From positions 1,803,501-1,867,500 of the forward strand of contig CATNEN010000024.1 in the NCBI GenBank assembly GCA_950097015.1: a stretch of DNA of 64,000 bases. Reading direction: 5' to 3'. The translations under genes were made by a program, and so were the position numbers. The notes under the pieces are model-generated. The model was not told where the DNA came from, did no database searches, and saw nothing but the letters and a program-made list of their open reading frames with translations. Shown piece by piece: positions 21,683-33,900 of this stretch. This DNA comes from Macrostomum hystrix. Taxonomy: Eukaryota > Platyhelminthes > Macrostomidae. Each line of letters begins with the position of its first letter. Position 1 is the stretch's first letter.

Positions 21683-24600
21683 TTATAGCGCATTGCAGGT
21701 GCTGCTGTGGGTGGGCTTTCGAAAATGCTGCTGTATCTTCGCTTCCTCCTCCTCCTGTTGCTGTTCTTGTTCTTGTTCCAATGGTGGATCCATCGCTTGT
21801 CTATCGTGTCGGCCCAGTAGGAAGTAAGTCCTCATCAGGCCTTTGCCTTTGATGTTCACCTCGCCACGGCCCTCGAATTTGAAGCCACCATCGCTATCGA
21901 CTAACGCTCTAAAATAAAGTTCATAACGTTCTTTGCCTAGCCAATTCAAAGTTCAAAATGAAGTAGGCCAAATAACAAAGATACTAATAGGAAAGGTTAA
22001 TTGGATAGGCGCCTTGAGATCGACACAGATTGAGTCGATATACTATGAGTCTACTCACTATGAACATTGGTGAGTAGTGAGTAGAGATGTCGATGAAAGA
22101 ATGAAGGTTGAGTTAGGTGGGTGTCAGAGTGAGGTGGGTGTCGGAGTGAGGTGGGTGTCGGAGTGTGGTGGGTGTCGGAGTGAGGTGGGTGTCGGAGTGG
22201 GGTGGGTGTCGGGGTGAGGTGGGTGTCGGAGAGAGGTGGGTGTCATGGCATCCATCCACAGACGCGGACTGACTCACGCGTAAGACTCCGGGCTGACGTG
22301 AATCCGGCTGGGCAATCCGTGGCTCTCCATGCGCGAGGCCACATTGACCGTGTCGCCGAACAGGCAGAAACGGGGCATCTTGTCGCCCACAACGCCTGCT
22401 ACAGTTGGTCCGGTGTGAATCCCGACGCGAATCTGGGAGTTTATGTGAGTGATGTGAGAGGATTGCAACAAATAATCCCTCATAAAAGTTAAGATTCAGC
22501 AGATGCGACTAGAAATTGGCTCCTGAATTTCTAATTAAACTTAGAAATCAGCGAACCTGCAGCGGCTGCCCCGTAACCGGAGAGCAGACCTTTCCCGCGG
22601 CCTCCAGCATGTCCATAGCCTGCTCAGCGACCATCTCCGCGTGCAGCTGAGTGCGCTCGGGCACACCACCGACCACCATGTAGGCGTCACCTATCGTCTC
22701 CACTTTGTAGACTTTATTCACCTCCGTGGCTTGGTCGAAAAGAGAATAAAGGCTGTTGAGCATGTCCACAACGTCCATCGGTGTGCACTGGCTCGCAATG
22801 TCCGTGAAAGTAACAATGTCCGAGAACAGTATGGTGCAGATGTCGTACTTTTCTGAAAGCGAGGTTAGCTTGCGTAAATTAGAAAGAGAAAGGGACTAGC
22901 GGTTATATAAAGTCAGATTTTTTAGGGTCGGATGGTGGAGTGGCATCGCGTCCGATTCTCGCACTAGTTCATGAGTTCGAATCCGCAACGAAGCCCCATT
23001 TGTTTGGGACACAGCCGCGGAGAGAAGGCTTGGGGTTTGTCGGGCAATGCATATGCCCGTAGGCCAACCCCAAGGTAGGATGATAGGAAATTCAGGACAG
23101 ATACACACACCCTGTGTGAGCGTGTGGCTGCATAACGCAATCTTTCTGCCTGTATTTAAGGTCAGTGGAATGGGCAGAATTGCCAAACACACTGGAGTCA
23201 AGGCCGCAGTGCCCGGAGACAGGGTTTGGGCTTGCAGTCGCTCTGTTTCGCCCCTTGGCTACATACCAGCTTATAAGCGACAGATTTTCAAAAGTAATTC
23301 TCTCAGATGCACTCTAATGATGTGAGAAGTCTTTGTCCGAAAAATCTCGAACTCTTTGTTCACTCGTACCGGCTTTGACCTTCTTGCCATCCAGCAGCTG
23401 CTTCGCCACCTTCGCAGGTAGCATCTGGGACAGCAGGGTGTAGGTCTTATGCTTCTCGACCTCAAGCTCAGCCGTCATGCGCCGCATCTGATAGGTCATC
23501 TCGTCCAGCTGCCGGCTGATGCCGATCTCGGCCAGCCGCTGCTGATTCACCTGCAGCAGCTCCCTTGTGACGTCATAGAGCGGCAGGTCGGACATGCAGA
23601 GCCGCTTCTCCATCATCTCGCTGAGCGTGAGCACCCGCGGCGAGCAGAAGAACAGAAAAAGATGCGTGTCGTCCATGTAGATCATTTGGCCTGCGATGGG
23701 ATTCCGGGGCTCATCTCGGCGCATTGTCTAATTAATTCCCCGCAGCGGACTCTTTCCCGCTGTCATTAATCCTCTTTAAAACTGCGCCAGCGCCAGGACG
23801 ATGGGAGATGATGAGAAAGAAAGCAATTTTCCACTGAACGAATTATCTCCAAGGCCGGTCAGGGTTTTTTCACTGTCATTTGCGAATCCCGAAATGAGCA
23901 GCGCCGAATTCTGAGTCTCGAGCCAGGTCTAATCACTTAATTAGAATGCGCGTGAGGAGATTAGCGAAGGAACAAAGGAATAGCTCTGGGCATAAAGATT
24001 TGGAGCTTGATTGTACTCAACAGTCTTGTTTGTGAACTCTAATTCAACTTGATTGAAGAAACTCACTAGAAATTGGTCTTTAGCAGCTATATGGCAACTT
24101 CAATATGATCATCTGATCAGTGCAGTCTGTCTTTTGTGCTAAAAAAATCGAATTTGTGATGTATAATGACGTTTTTCAGGTCCGAAACGTTTTGTGGACA
24201 TCTATTATACTTCTTATGAAGTCAAATGTCTATGGGTTTTTAAGGCAATAACTCCCACAGATTTACCGTCCAGAATAGTATAGTATTCTAGATTATTATA
24301 ATAACTATATTATAAGAACTATATTATTATAGTATTCAAATAATATAGTATGTAGTAATATAGTATAGTAGAAATAATACGTATAGAGGCACAACACCAC
24401 AAACCCACAAGCATGAAAAAATGAAAAGCGTTTGTCGACGGTAGTACGTAGAATTCATCACAACGCCTAATGACGAGAAAGCAAGGCTGTTTAAAATGTG
24501 AGTGAGGCCAACGGATGGGGCATTTGAAATAGCCTTAAGCGCCTCCAGAATCAGCTGCGACTCAATGCTGAACTAGCCATCGCTCACCCTTCAGCAGTAA

Positions 24601-27600
24601 AGACGTCTCAGGCGATAAGTCATTCGGACCTTTGCGCAGCAGCAGAGTGAAGGCGCTGTTGAGAAAGCGCCGAATAAAGCTGGCTGAGAAAGCCACTGGC
24701 GGGTTGACTAGGTCGCACACCTCTGTGAGGCGCACCGGTTTGGTTGGCGAGCGCAACGCGTGACAGACCGTCTGGATGCCGACGCCGCTCTGCCGCACCA
24801 GCAGCTGGTCGTCGAACACAATATGATAAGGAAAGTGGCGAATGAACGAGCGCACGGTGATGTGGCTGCTCGTTGGGCACCAGGGCTGGAAGTAGTCCTC
24901 CAGGCTCACCACCAGCGATCCGGTCGATGTGAAGGTGACGAGCAGCTTCGCGTGAGTTCGATAGCGACTCTCAGCCGGAAAGTCGGTCTCCACGTTGAGC
25001 ACCTTCAGTTGGATTTCTGTACCGAAGATCTCTTTGGCAACTGTAGTCAGCATGCCTGGACAATGGTCATAAAATTGTACACGGAAATTGCAATCCATGA
25101 CTGTTCATTATCAAGCTATGCGGAAAACCAACAGGTATAAATCACCTTTAATCCAGCTAGTCAGGCCCGACCTGGCGCTGTAGTAATGGAGAATGAAGTC
25201 TCCGGAGTCCTCGTAGTTGCAGCTGCAACAGTTTATTATCGCAGGTTTCTGTTAGGCTTCTGTCAGGCGAGAGTACGATGTGCCAGGCCTCTCAGGGCCA
25301 GAAAAAATTCTATTTTTAGACATTAGACATTAAGCATTGACATCACAACGAGCTTCTTTAAACAACTTTGTGCCCGTTAGTGAGCGTCGGACTAAGGATT
25401 TGAAGGTCGGGAGTTCGATTCCCGACTCCACTGGAAAAATTTGTGTCCGTTAGTAAGAAACTTAACTCTGCATTGCTTCAGTTAACTCTGCTGTTAGATG
25501 GGTATCGACATCAGCTGGGGTAATTGAGGGTGGTTGTGCGTCTGTCCCCCCAGTCCATGGACTGAACAGCTGTAGCTGCGGCCATAAAAAAATATATTAA
25601 TTTTTAATACTTATTTTTATAATTATTAATATATCCGTTTTCTTACATTTTAATTAAAGAAGCATAAAGCTCGGATTTGAAGTATTGGCTAGAGATTGAT
25701 CCTACATCTTAATGGCTAAACTTGTACTCGAAACTGATAACGCCTTACTAAAACATCGGTTTTGCAGATACAATGGATCCTTCTCAGCGTACGAGCTTGA
25801 GATGACATAGAACATATACGAGCGTAGATGATATTCATTTCATTTTTTGTGTGAATGTTCCGTTCTTTAAAGTTATTTTACTTCACATCAATACATTTTA
25901 CCTGTCTCAAAACACAAAAGCTTTCGCTTGTTGCCATGTGCATGTTCAAAGCATTTTATTATGTAGTTAAGGTAAAATAAAGCCTGCATAATTTAAACAC
26001 TTTTGCACCTTTAACAGTAGACTCTCACGAAAATCTTCATCCGGTTTGGCAGGTATCGTGAAGTTGGCAGTGGTTATTTAAAATTCCCCCTGATCTTTCC
26101 AATAGCGTGGTCGTTGTGCTGTTAATAGTTCATGTATTGAAGGAGTTAAAAAATGCTGCAGAACCCACCTGAACGATGGTGGCACCATGCCTTTATTGTC
26201 AATCTGCAGGTAGTCGTGCAGCGAGTCCAGATTGCGAATAAACTTCTTCAGGTCCTGACCGAGCGTGTAGATCATCTTGTCGTAGCCGTGTCGCCTGAAG
26301 TACTTGAAGAAGTAGCGACCGAACATTTCATAGAGGTCGTCCTTGCTCATGCCTGCATGGATAGCCATTAATTGCGACTTCAGTTCTTAATTATCGCTCA
26401 TGATAGGGGTAGCCAGTGCCAGATCGGTTAACGCGTCTGCACTTCGCACCAAGGTCCCTGAGCTCGATCTGCGGCGAGGCCCCATTAAATTGGGCGCAGC
26501 GACGGAGAGAAGGCTTGGCGGCTTATCGTGCAATTTACGCCTTTGAGAGCCAACCTCCAAGGCACAGTGGCAGTGTACACTGCCTGACGATGAGAAAGTC
26601 AGGGCAGATGTATCACCTGTGTGAGTGTATGCCTGCGTACAGTAGATCTGTGTGCGTGTGTGCTCAAGAGTCAGCGAAATGGGCAGAATTGCCTCCTCGC
26701 TGGCTGCGGGTCTAGTGTCATAGTGTCAAAGATATATTGCCATTGCCCAAAGCCCGCCTGCAATAATTATTATTATAACATGGATACAGCACAATAGACA
26801 CACATTATTAATTCTCAAAAAATGGATATTTTTTGTTCTCTAGGCAATTTGTTAACCAGATGCTAGAAGCATCCGCTGATTTCTTCACGGACCATTGTTT
26901 ATTGGATAAACGAGACCATGTACAGCGCATCTGTCGGGTCATCTGTCAGAGTTGTTATCAGACAGAACGATGGGGATTTAATGATAGACTCAATGCCCTA
27001 TTTTTAACGATTGCACAGAGGAAACTGAAGCATAGGCCTTGGTTGTTCGGTTCCCTGTAACTAAAGCAGAGCAGGTGGAACTGGTGACACAATGCCTTTT
27101 GAGCAAGAGTGCAGGAATTTTTAGATTTTTCTTCAGCAGGGGTAAAGAAGTCACACGAAAGGGTACGTGGTTATTATCATTCACTTGCACAAGAAATAAT
27201 GGATCAGTTTCACTTCATCAGAGGTTCACTTTGCTGCAGCCCAACAACACCAAAATTTCACTTTCCTGAAGTTTCACTTCCCTGAAGTTTCACTTCCCTG
27301 AAGTTTCACTTCCCTGAAGTTTCACTTCCCTGAAGTTTCACTTCCCTGAAGTTTCACTTCCCTGAAGTTTAACTTCCGTGAAGTTTCGCTTCCGTGAGTT
27401 TCACTTCCTTGAATTTCCAGTTCACTAAACTAACACTTCTCTGAATTTATTTTTCACTGCCGTAACGCTGAGCAGCAGGAGGAACAGAGATCTCACCCAG
27501 CTCTTTCCTGGCCGCTTCAACCATGCCGTAGAACATTGTGTCAGGATAGCAGTGGAACATGCGAAAGTCGCGGTTATCGTCCAGGTTGCAGCTCATTCTG

Positions 27601-28934
27601 GAGGTTATTATCGAATTTAAACAAAAAAAATTTTTCGGGGTATTATAAAAGCGCGCTAATTCTGCTGAACTCATAAAAATCACGAAATGCTGCTAATAAA
27701 GCTGACTTACATGACATTCTGCCAAGCATTCTTTGACGGCTGGTCCAGCATCATCTCCTTGAAGCAGATGTGGATGTGGCCGTACTGAAATAGTTTTTAA
27801 GTGTTGAGGAAGGCAAAGTTTGTCTTGAAGTTCCTGCAACGATGCTACTCGACTCTCTAGCTAAAATTCTACACGACGTTGTTGCTACGATTCTACTCGA
27901 CGCTGTTGCTACGATTCTACTCGACGCTGTTGCTACGATTCTACTCGACGCTGTTGCTATGATTCTACTCGACGCTGTTGCTACGATTCTACTCGACGCT
28001 GTTGCTACGATTCTACTCGACGCTGTTGCTATGATTCTACTCGACGCTGTTGCTACGATTCTACTCGACGCTGTTGCTACGATTCTACTCGACGCTGTTG
28101 CTATGATTCTACTCGACGCTGTTGCTACGATTCTACTCGACGCTGTTGCTATGATTCTACTCGACGCTGTTGCTACGATTCTACTCGACGCTGTTGCTAC
28201 GATTCTACTCGACGCTGTTGCTATGATTCTACTCGACGCTGTTGCTACGATTCTACTCGACGCTGTTGCTACGATTCTACTCGACGCTGTTGCTACGATT
28301 CTACTCGACGCTGTTGCTACGATTCTACTCGACGCTGTTGCTATGATTCTACTCGACGCTGTTGCTACGATTCTACTCGACGCTGTTGCTACGATTCTAC
28401 TCGACGCTGTTGCTATGATTCTACTCGACGCTGTTGCTACGATTCTACTCGACGCTGTTGCTACGATTCTACTCGACGCTGTTGCTATGATTCTACTCGA
28501 CGCTGTTGCTACGATTCTACTCGACGCTGTTGCTACGATTCTACTCGACGCTGTTGCTATGATTCTACTCGACGCTGTTGCTACGATTCTACTCGACGCT
28601 GTTGCTATGATTCTACTCGACGCTGTTGCTACGATTCTACTCGACGCTGTTGCTACGATTCTACTCGACGCTGTTGCTATGATTCTACTCGACGCTGTTG
28701 CTACGATTCTACTCGACGCTGTTGCTACGATTCTACTCGACGCTGTTGCTATGATTCTACTCGACGCTGTTGCTACGATTCTACTCGACGCTGTTGCTAC
28801 GATTCCACTATCAAGTATTTGCTTTTTCTTAGGCTAAAATAGTTTCATCACAGCAAAGCAAACTCAAATAAAATTATTACGACAGAGAAATATGCTATTA
28901 GTAGCTCTACATATCTCGTGAACATGCTTACCAT
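21683..28934 (-). CDS. haem-domain (soluble-type) guanylate cyclase, beta/atypical class
   Basis: Makes cGMP from GTP in the cytosol under control of a haem-bound gas. Exons: 28934-28932 (start codon only), 27784-27711, 27597-27497, 26352-26169, 25222-25146, 25055-24588, 23690-23370, 22852-22557, 22432-22278, 21908-21683; all phases agree, 634 residues (mammalian beta1 is about 620). The H-NOX domain (1-185) begins MYG and has the proximal haem ligand at His105 (LDSLHDYL) and YxSxR at 134-138. Next come the H-NOX-associated region (about 205-360), a helical linker ending [16 protein letters not shown], and the catalytic domain (410-600) with [33 protein letters not shown]. Both metal aspartates, the Glu/Cys pair selecting GTP, and the Asn/Arg pair are present in one chain. 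The start exon is inferred from ATG directly before GTAAGC. A Gln/Glu-rich tail ends the protein. Confidence 0.9.
22108..22247. repeat. 18-bp tandem repeat in last cyclase intron
   Basis: About seven copies of an 18-bp unit (GAGGTGGGTGTCGGAGT), close to the exon donor at 22277 of the minus-strand cyclase gene. Confidence 0.9.
22927..23235 (+). mobile_element. tRNA-derived SINE, family B
   Basis: The tRNA-like head has a good B box (GTTCGAATCC at about 22976) and the body GCCGCGGAGAGAAGGCTTGG. It lies in a cyclase intron, antisense to the gene, and is more diverged than the copies at 26.4 kb and 55.9 kb. Confidence 0.8.
25378..25592 (+). mobile_element. tRNA-derived SINE, family A
   Basis: B-box-like GGAGTTCGATTCCCGAC, then AAACTTAACTCTGCATTGCT, ATGGGTATC and the closing CAGTCCATGGACTGAACAGC, followed by an A-rich tail. 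It lies in a cyclase intron. The A-box half is partly lost. Confidence 0.8.
26404..26745 (+). mobile_element. tRNA-derived SINE, family B
   Basis: Full-length copy: head with CGGTTAACGCG, body GACGGAGAGAAGGCTTGG, CACAGTGGCAGTGTACACTG, and end CTGCGGGTCTAGTGTCA. It lies between cyclase exons at 26352 and 27497, antisense to the gene. Confidence 0.85.
27255..27430. repeat. 16-bp tandem repeat in cyclase intron
   Basis: About ten copies of a 16-bp unit (CCTGAAGTTTCACTTC) decaying to the right, close to the donor at 27496. Confidence 0.92.
27845..28806. repeat. 24-bp minisatellite, 40 copies, open in one frame
   Basis: Forty almost perfect copies of a 24-bp unit (ATTCTACTCGACGCTGTTGC). The only common variant is ACG/ATG, mostly in a two-to-one order, making a 72-bp higher-order unit. 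Because 24 is divisible by three, the plus strand keeps a 331-codon open frame of an eight-residue repeat. I treat this as a by-product: the array lies in intron 1 of the minus-strand cyclase gene. Confidence 0.97.
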
Positions 28935-29159
28935 GCTTATAAGCGTAGCTCAAAAGATTTTGGACTATTGAAGAAATCTGCTGCTCAGTATAACAGCCTT
29001 TTGCTAGCACTCTTTTGAAGCTTCAGAGAGGACTTTTAGATTACTAGCCCGGCCTCTTTTATAATTTAGGCCCCCGCCTTAAAGCCACTGTGATTGGGCG
29101 CCCAAAAGCCTAACTTGACGCTTCAGAGTTGTCTAGAGGCATATTACTGAATCGACAAC

Positions 29160-29355
29160 GACATTACCTAATTGACAAGCACATTACAGTATTTACAAGC
29201 ACACTACAGAATCGACCAGCACATTGCAGCATGGACAAAAACATCACAGTACTGACAGGTACATCATAGTACTGACTGTTACATCACAGTACTGACAGGT
29301 ACATCACAGTACTGACAGGTACATCACAGTACTGACAGGTACATCACAGTACTGA
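29160..29355. repeat. 20-bp tandem repeat
   Basis: About nine copies of a 20-bp unit (ACATCACAGTACTGACAGGT), more diverged at the left. Confidence 0.9.
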
Positions 29356-30920
29356 AGGACTGGCATTCAGGAGTGTAGTACGATTTTAATCATTGTGGGC
29401 TGGTCATGCTCAAATATTAGCGGAATCTCGAGCCCATCGACCAGACCAACGCCTGTGCTCAGAGCCTGATGAGGGCGAGTTTGAAGCGCCCTTTTGTCCA
29501 GCTCATATTTTCTGACTCAAAGTGCCAGCTCTACTGGAAAATTCGAAAGATGGAATTTCGGCCTGGCTTCATTCCTTTATTGAAGTCTCGCTTCCATTAT
29601 CGCACAAATGCTCAAAGCATTTGCAACTCATTTTCAGTTCAGAAGCACAAGCAGACTGGGAAATAAAGGCAATACTGGATGAAATCGTTGATTAGTAATT
29701 CAGATCAACACTGGCTTGAAAGTCCTTTTGCAGTGCTAGATCAATCTGTGCTGTCATGTAGTCTATTATTTCGGGGGTGTCGGTGGCGTAGCGGTTAACG
29801 CGTTTGCCTCTCGCACCAAGGTTCCTGAGCTCGATTTCGCGGCGAGGCCACATTTATTTGGGGCGCAGCCGCGGAGTGAAGTCTTGGGGGCTTGTCGTGC
29901 AATTTACGCCCTTTAGAGCCAGACTCCAAGGCACAGTGTGAGTGTACACTGCCTGGCAATGAGAAGATAAGAGCAGAAGTACACAGAACTACAGTGTGAG
30001 CGTATGCCTGCGTACAGTATGGCCAGAATTGGCAGGTTCGCAGCCGCGTAGAGAAGGCTTGGGGCCTCGTACTATTTACAAAATAAATTACTTTGTAAAG
30101 GTGATGGCGTGCCCAACTAACTTTGTAAGGGAGAGAGTGCATAACTGCCTAACGATTAGAAAGTCAGCGCAGATTATCGATTTTTGCCAAATATTACCAT
30201 TGTAGGGGGTGGGTGGGGCATGTGATGATACCATAGGGTAAAATGCGACAGAGGGTGAGATAACGAAGCACAGGGGATGTGAGACGGGCCAATCAAAAGA
30301 GGGTGAGAAGAGAGACAAAAAATGAAAAGCATGATGGCGAAGGATGAAAACAAGCGTAGGACTTCCTGATTGGTTTGATGCTGATAATAGCACAAAAAAA
30401 CCAAGTCACGAATGATGGTTCTTGCATTTTTGGAATGCCAAAACGACAACAAAGATGCTTAAAAGAAGTATTATATATTTGTCATCGGAAAATCTTAGTT
30501 ATGCGGAAAATTAGGAAACAGTAAAAAATTTCTTGTTAGCTTTAAATTCTATAAATCGGTGCTTTAAACAGTGAAATTATTTAATATTAGACATAGAAAA
30601 ATTCCGACTAAAAACGAGCGAAAAGGTTGCTAGGAATTAAATATAGGTTAATTAGCTGAGGCCTTAGATATTGGTAGCGCATCGGACTCATACTTACGAG
30701 CGTACTATATGGATTGGACTTAAAATTCCATTTCTTGGCGAGAAAATCCCGCATCGTCTACAAATTATTTACCAGTTTGATTGATCGATTGAAAATCTGT
30801 AGTAGTATCGATAGTAGAAGTATTAAAATAGTTCCACTAGAAGGTCTCTAGCCCGGCAGAATTCTATTCCGGAGATGCTTCTACGAGTAGGAACGCTAGC
30901 AGCCGCAGGGCCAGAGCCGG
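29356..30920. other. intergenic between cyclase and polycystin genes
   Basis: Apart from a rearranged family-B SINE at 29778-30060 I see no gene. Minus-strand open frames at 30088-30452 have no domain. Confidence 0.4.
29778..30060 (+). mobile_element. tRNA-derived SINE, family B, rearranged
   Basis: The clearest head of the family (GTGGCGTAGCGGTTAACGCG) with body GCAGCCGCGGAGTGAAGTCT. The 3' half contains a second partial body copy (GCAGCCGCGTAGAGAAGGCT at about 30040), so two copies may be fused. Confidence 0.78.
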
Positions 30921-33900
30921 TCACATGTAGATCTTCCGCTTGGGCAGCGCTCTGTCATCCTCAACGCGGCCCTTCCACTGCGCGTTGGCTGTGCCAAGAA
31001 TGACCTCCATCTGCAGAATGCGCAGGTTCAGCTCCTCGAAGTCGTCGTCAACTTGTTCGCTGTCTGCTTTAGTCGATTGAACAGAACGAATAATAATAAT
31101 TTAACTTTGTGAAGAGATATCAGAAAGATAGAAATGAGACCTAATGGCAATCTTCCAAAGGCTGCGTACAACTGTTCAGTCCGTGGACTGGAGAATCCGT
31201 CAGCCCGACACCAATTTCAACCCCAGCTAAGAATCCAATTCTCGACTTCTCAGTCAGAAAACCAAGACTTCCATCGCTGAGCTGCATAATTTCTTCGTAC
31301 AAAGTACCTGTACTCAACATGCATCTGCACTGTTTAGTAATTTACCAGGGATTAATTACAAGTCATGCAGTGACGGAGCTTCAATTACTAGTACTAAACT
31401 CGTATTGAATCAGTGCTAATTATTATCGCCTCGAGCTCACATTCGCGGTAGTGAAAGTCGGCGTCCACGTGGCGCAGGTGGCCGTGCCTGGCCGAGCAGC
31501 CGAGCAGCCAGCGGACTCGGCGGGACACGTGCTCCACCAGCTCGAGCTTCTCCGGGTCCGAGTGCCAGTTCTGTCGGACGCAGCGGAACGAGTTGATCAT
31601 GATGGCCACGAACACGTTGACCATGGTGAGACACACGAACAACATGAAGGCGAAGAAAAACAGTTTGGCCAGACCGTCCCCTCCGTGCGAGAACAGATTC
31701 TTGAACTCCATGCTGTCTGCAGGTGAACAGGATTTGTAAACTGCATGCTGTCTGCAGGTGAACAGGATTTGTAAACTGCATGCTGTCTGCAGGTGAACAG
31801 GATTTGTAAACTACATGCTGTCTGCAGGTGAACTGGATTTGTAAACTGCATGCTGTCTGCAGGTGAACAGGATTTGTAAACTGCATGCTGTCTGCAGGTG
31901 AACTGGATTGGTAAACTGCATGCAGTCTGCAGGTGAACAGGATTTGTAAACTGCATGCTGTCTGCAGGTGAACTGGATTGGTAAACTGCATGCTGTCTGC
32001 AGGTGAACTGGATTGGTAAACTGCATGCTGTCTGCAGGTGAACAGGATTTGTAAACTGCATGCTGTCTGCAGGTGAACTGGATTGGTAAACTGCATGCTG
32101 TCTGCAGGTGAACTGGATTGGTAAACTGCATGCTGTCTGCTGGTGAACTGGATTGGCATGCTGTCTGCAGGTGAACAGGATTGGTAAACTGCATGCTGTC
32201 TGCAGGTGAACAGGATTTATAAACTGCATGCAGTCTGCAGGTGAACAGGATTTGTAAACTTGCTATTTCAAGCCTATCGACTTTGCCATTCGGTCTTCCC
32301 GCTAAAAAATTCTGTGATGTCTGGATCATACTTCAGTATTTAGCTAAAGCCCCTCCCGCGCCTCCTCACTGGTGGCCAGAATGCTGAGGGCCTCCACAGC
32401 CGTGGCGAAGCTGCGGAACTCGCGGACGGTGCCGTAGAACATTAGGTAGCCGGCCTGCACGAATGCCAGGAACAGCAGGCCGAACATCACTGCGAAGGTC
32501 AGCAGTGGCTTTGCGGCAGTCCTCAGCACCTCAACCAGCAGCACCATGCGGCGGCTGAAGCTCAGCACGCGCAGGAAGCGAACGGTGAAGATGAACACGA
32601 CCACACCGATGAACACCTGGTTGATCTGGGGATTAAAGTGATGAACAAATTCTCAATGAAAAACTGCAGTTAGAAGCATCTGGCATCTCACAGCATCTCA
32701 AGCGCATCTTGCTGCACAAACAAATGTAAAAAACACATTGCTGGATAATAGCTAGTTTTCTAATAGATCAGTACATCACCTGACACAGTTGTAAAGTACT
32801 TGGACATTTAAATATGAGAATTTGGTGCGTATCGTGGACTGGTCAATGTGTCACCGGGGGCAGACAGGTATGCGGACTAAAGATGCTGTCTCAGTTTGTC
32901 AGGCACAAGAGCACATAGTCATGAATAAGCAGCGTGCTAACAGGTACAAACGGCACAAACCTCTTCGTACAGCACCAGCCACTGGAAGTCGATGAACTTG
33001 ACGGGGTTGGCCTGCATGAAGCTGATTAGAGCCTGCTGTACTGCGATCTTCACCAGGTATAAAACCACCTCCGCTGTACAGAACAGCATCAGGCACAGGT
33101 CCAGATACTTGAATGAGCTCTGCAATCAGAATTCGGTGAAAGCTGCATTAAGTCAAGCATTTGAAAGAAGGTACATGCCAAATTTGACTATCGACTGTTA
33201 GAAACTAACTTTACTAAAGCAAACTGCAAACAAACTTTTGTCGAGAATGAGTTGAAATATTCAGAGCCCCTGACCTGAAAGTAGCCCCAGCGCTGACGAT
33301 ACAGAGACCGAAGTTCCTTGATGATGAAGGCGATCACCAGCAGGAGGGTGACGATGTCGAGCAGAGCGTAGAGCAGCGCCTCTGGTCCACCATATCGGTC
33401 CAGCCGCAAAGTGTGGACGCTTGGGTTTGCCACGAAGCCACCGCCTCGGAAAGCCTCGAACAGCACGCTGACGTAGGTGTACAAGTTGCTGCCCGGGTTG
33501 TACAGCAGAAGCTCCAAGAACAGGCCGCGCGTCTGCCGATCAAGCCAGTTCTGCGAGGACAAGTTTGCGATGACGCTGGCAGCGCTCAGGCGTGAGTCAC
33601 CAAGGTAGGCGCTGTAGCCGCCACCTGCGTAGGTGGCGAGCAGACCCGACAACGGAACGCCAAGAGACTCCAGGGCGCTTGTGTAGTTCCACTCCGGGTA
33701 GGCGGCATCCGCTGCGGTCGGTGATCGGATTGGGTGGCGTTTGATGTTCCGTACAGTGGGATGCGGGTTCGATTCCTGAACTAACAGATACAAAGGTTTT
33801 GCTTGCTGCACCTACCTGTTCCGTTGCGAAGCACCCAACCTGGCAGATATGAGCGCTCGTCATCTTCCAGCATATCGTAATCCTTTATGCAGCTCGGCAC

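Noticed and set aside
27842-28837. 331-residue open frame as a real protein
   Set aside because: It is a pure 24-bp tandem repeat in an intron on the opposite strand. The period alone keeps it open.
31437-32329. repetitive open frames as exons of the polycystin gene
   Set aside because: All three minus frames are open through a 35-bp repeat, and the 22/23 exon junction is phase-consistent without it. Rare exonisation is discussed as a finding only.
33745-33785. tRNA B-box-like GGGTTCGATTCC in a polycystin intron
   Set aside because: A lone motif without an A box or SINE body. It may be an old SINE scrap, but is too short to call.
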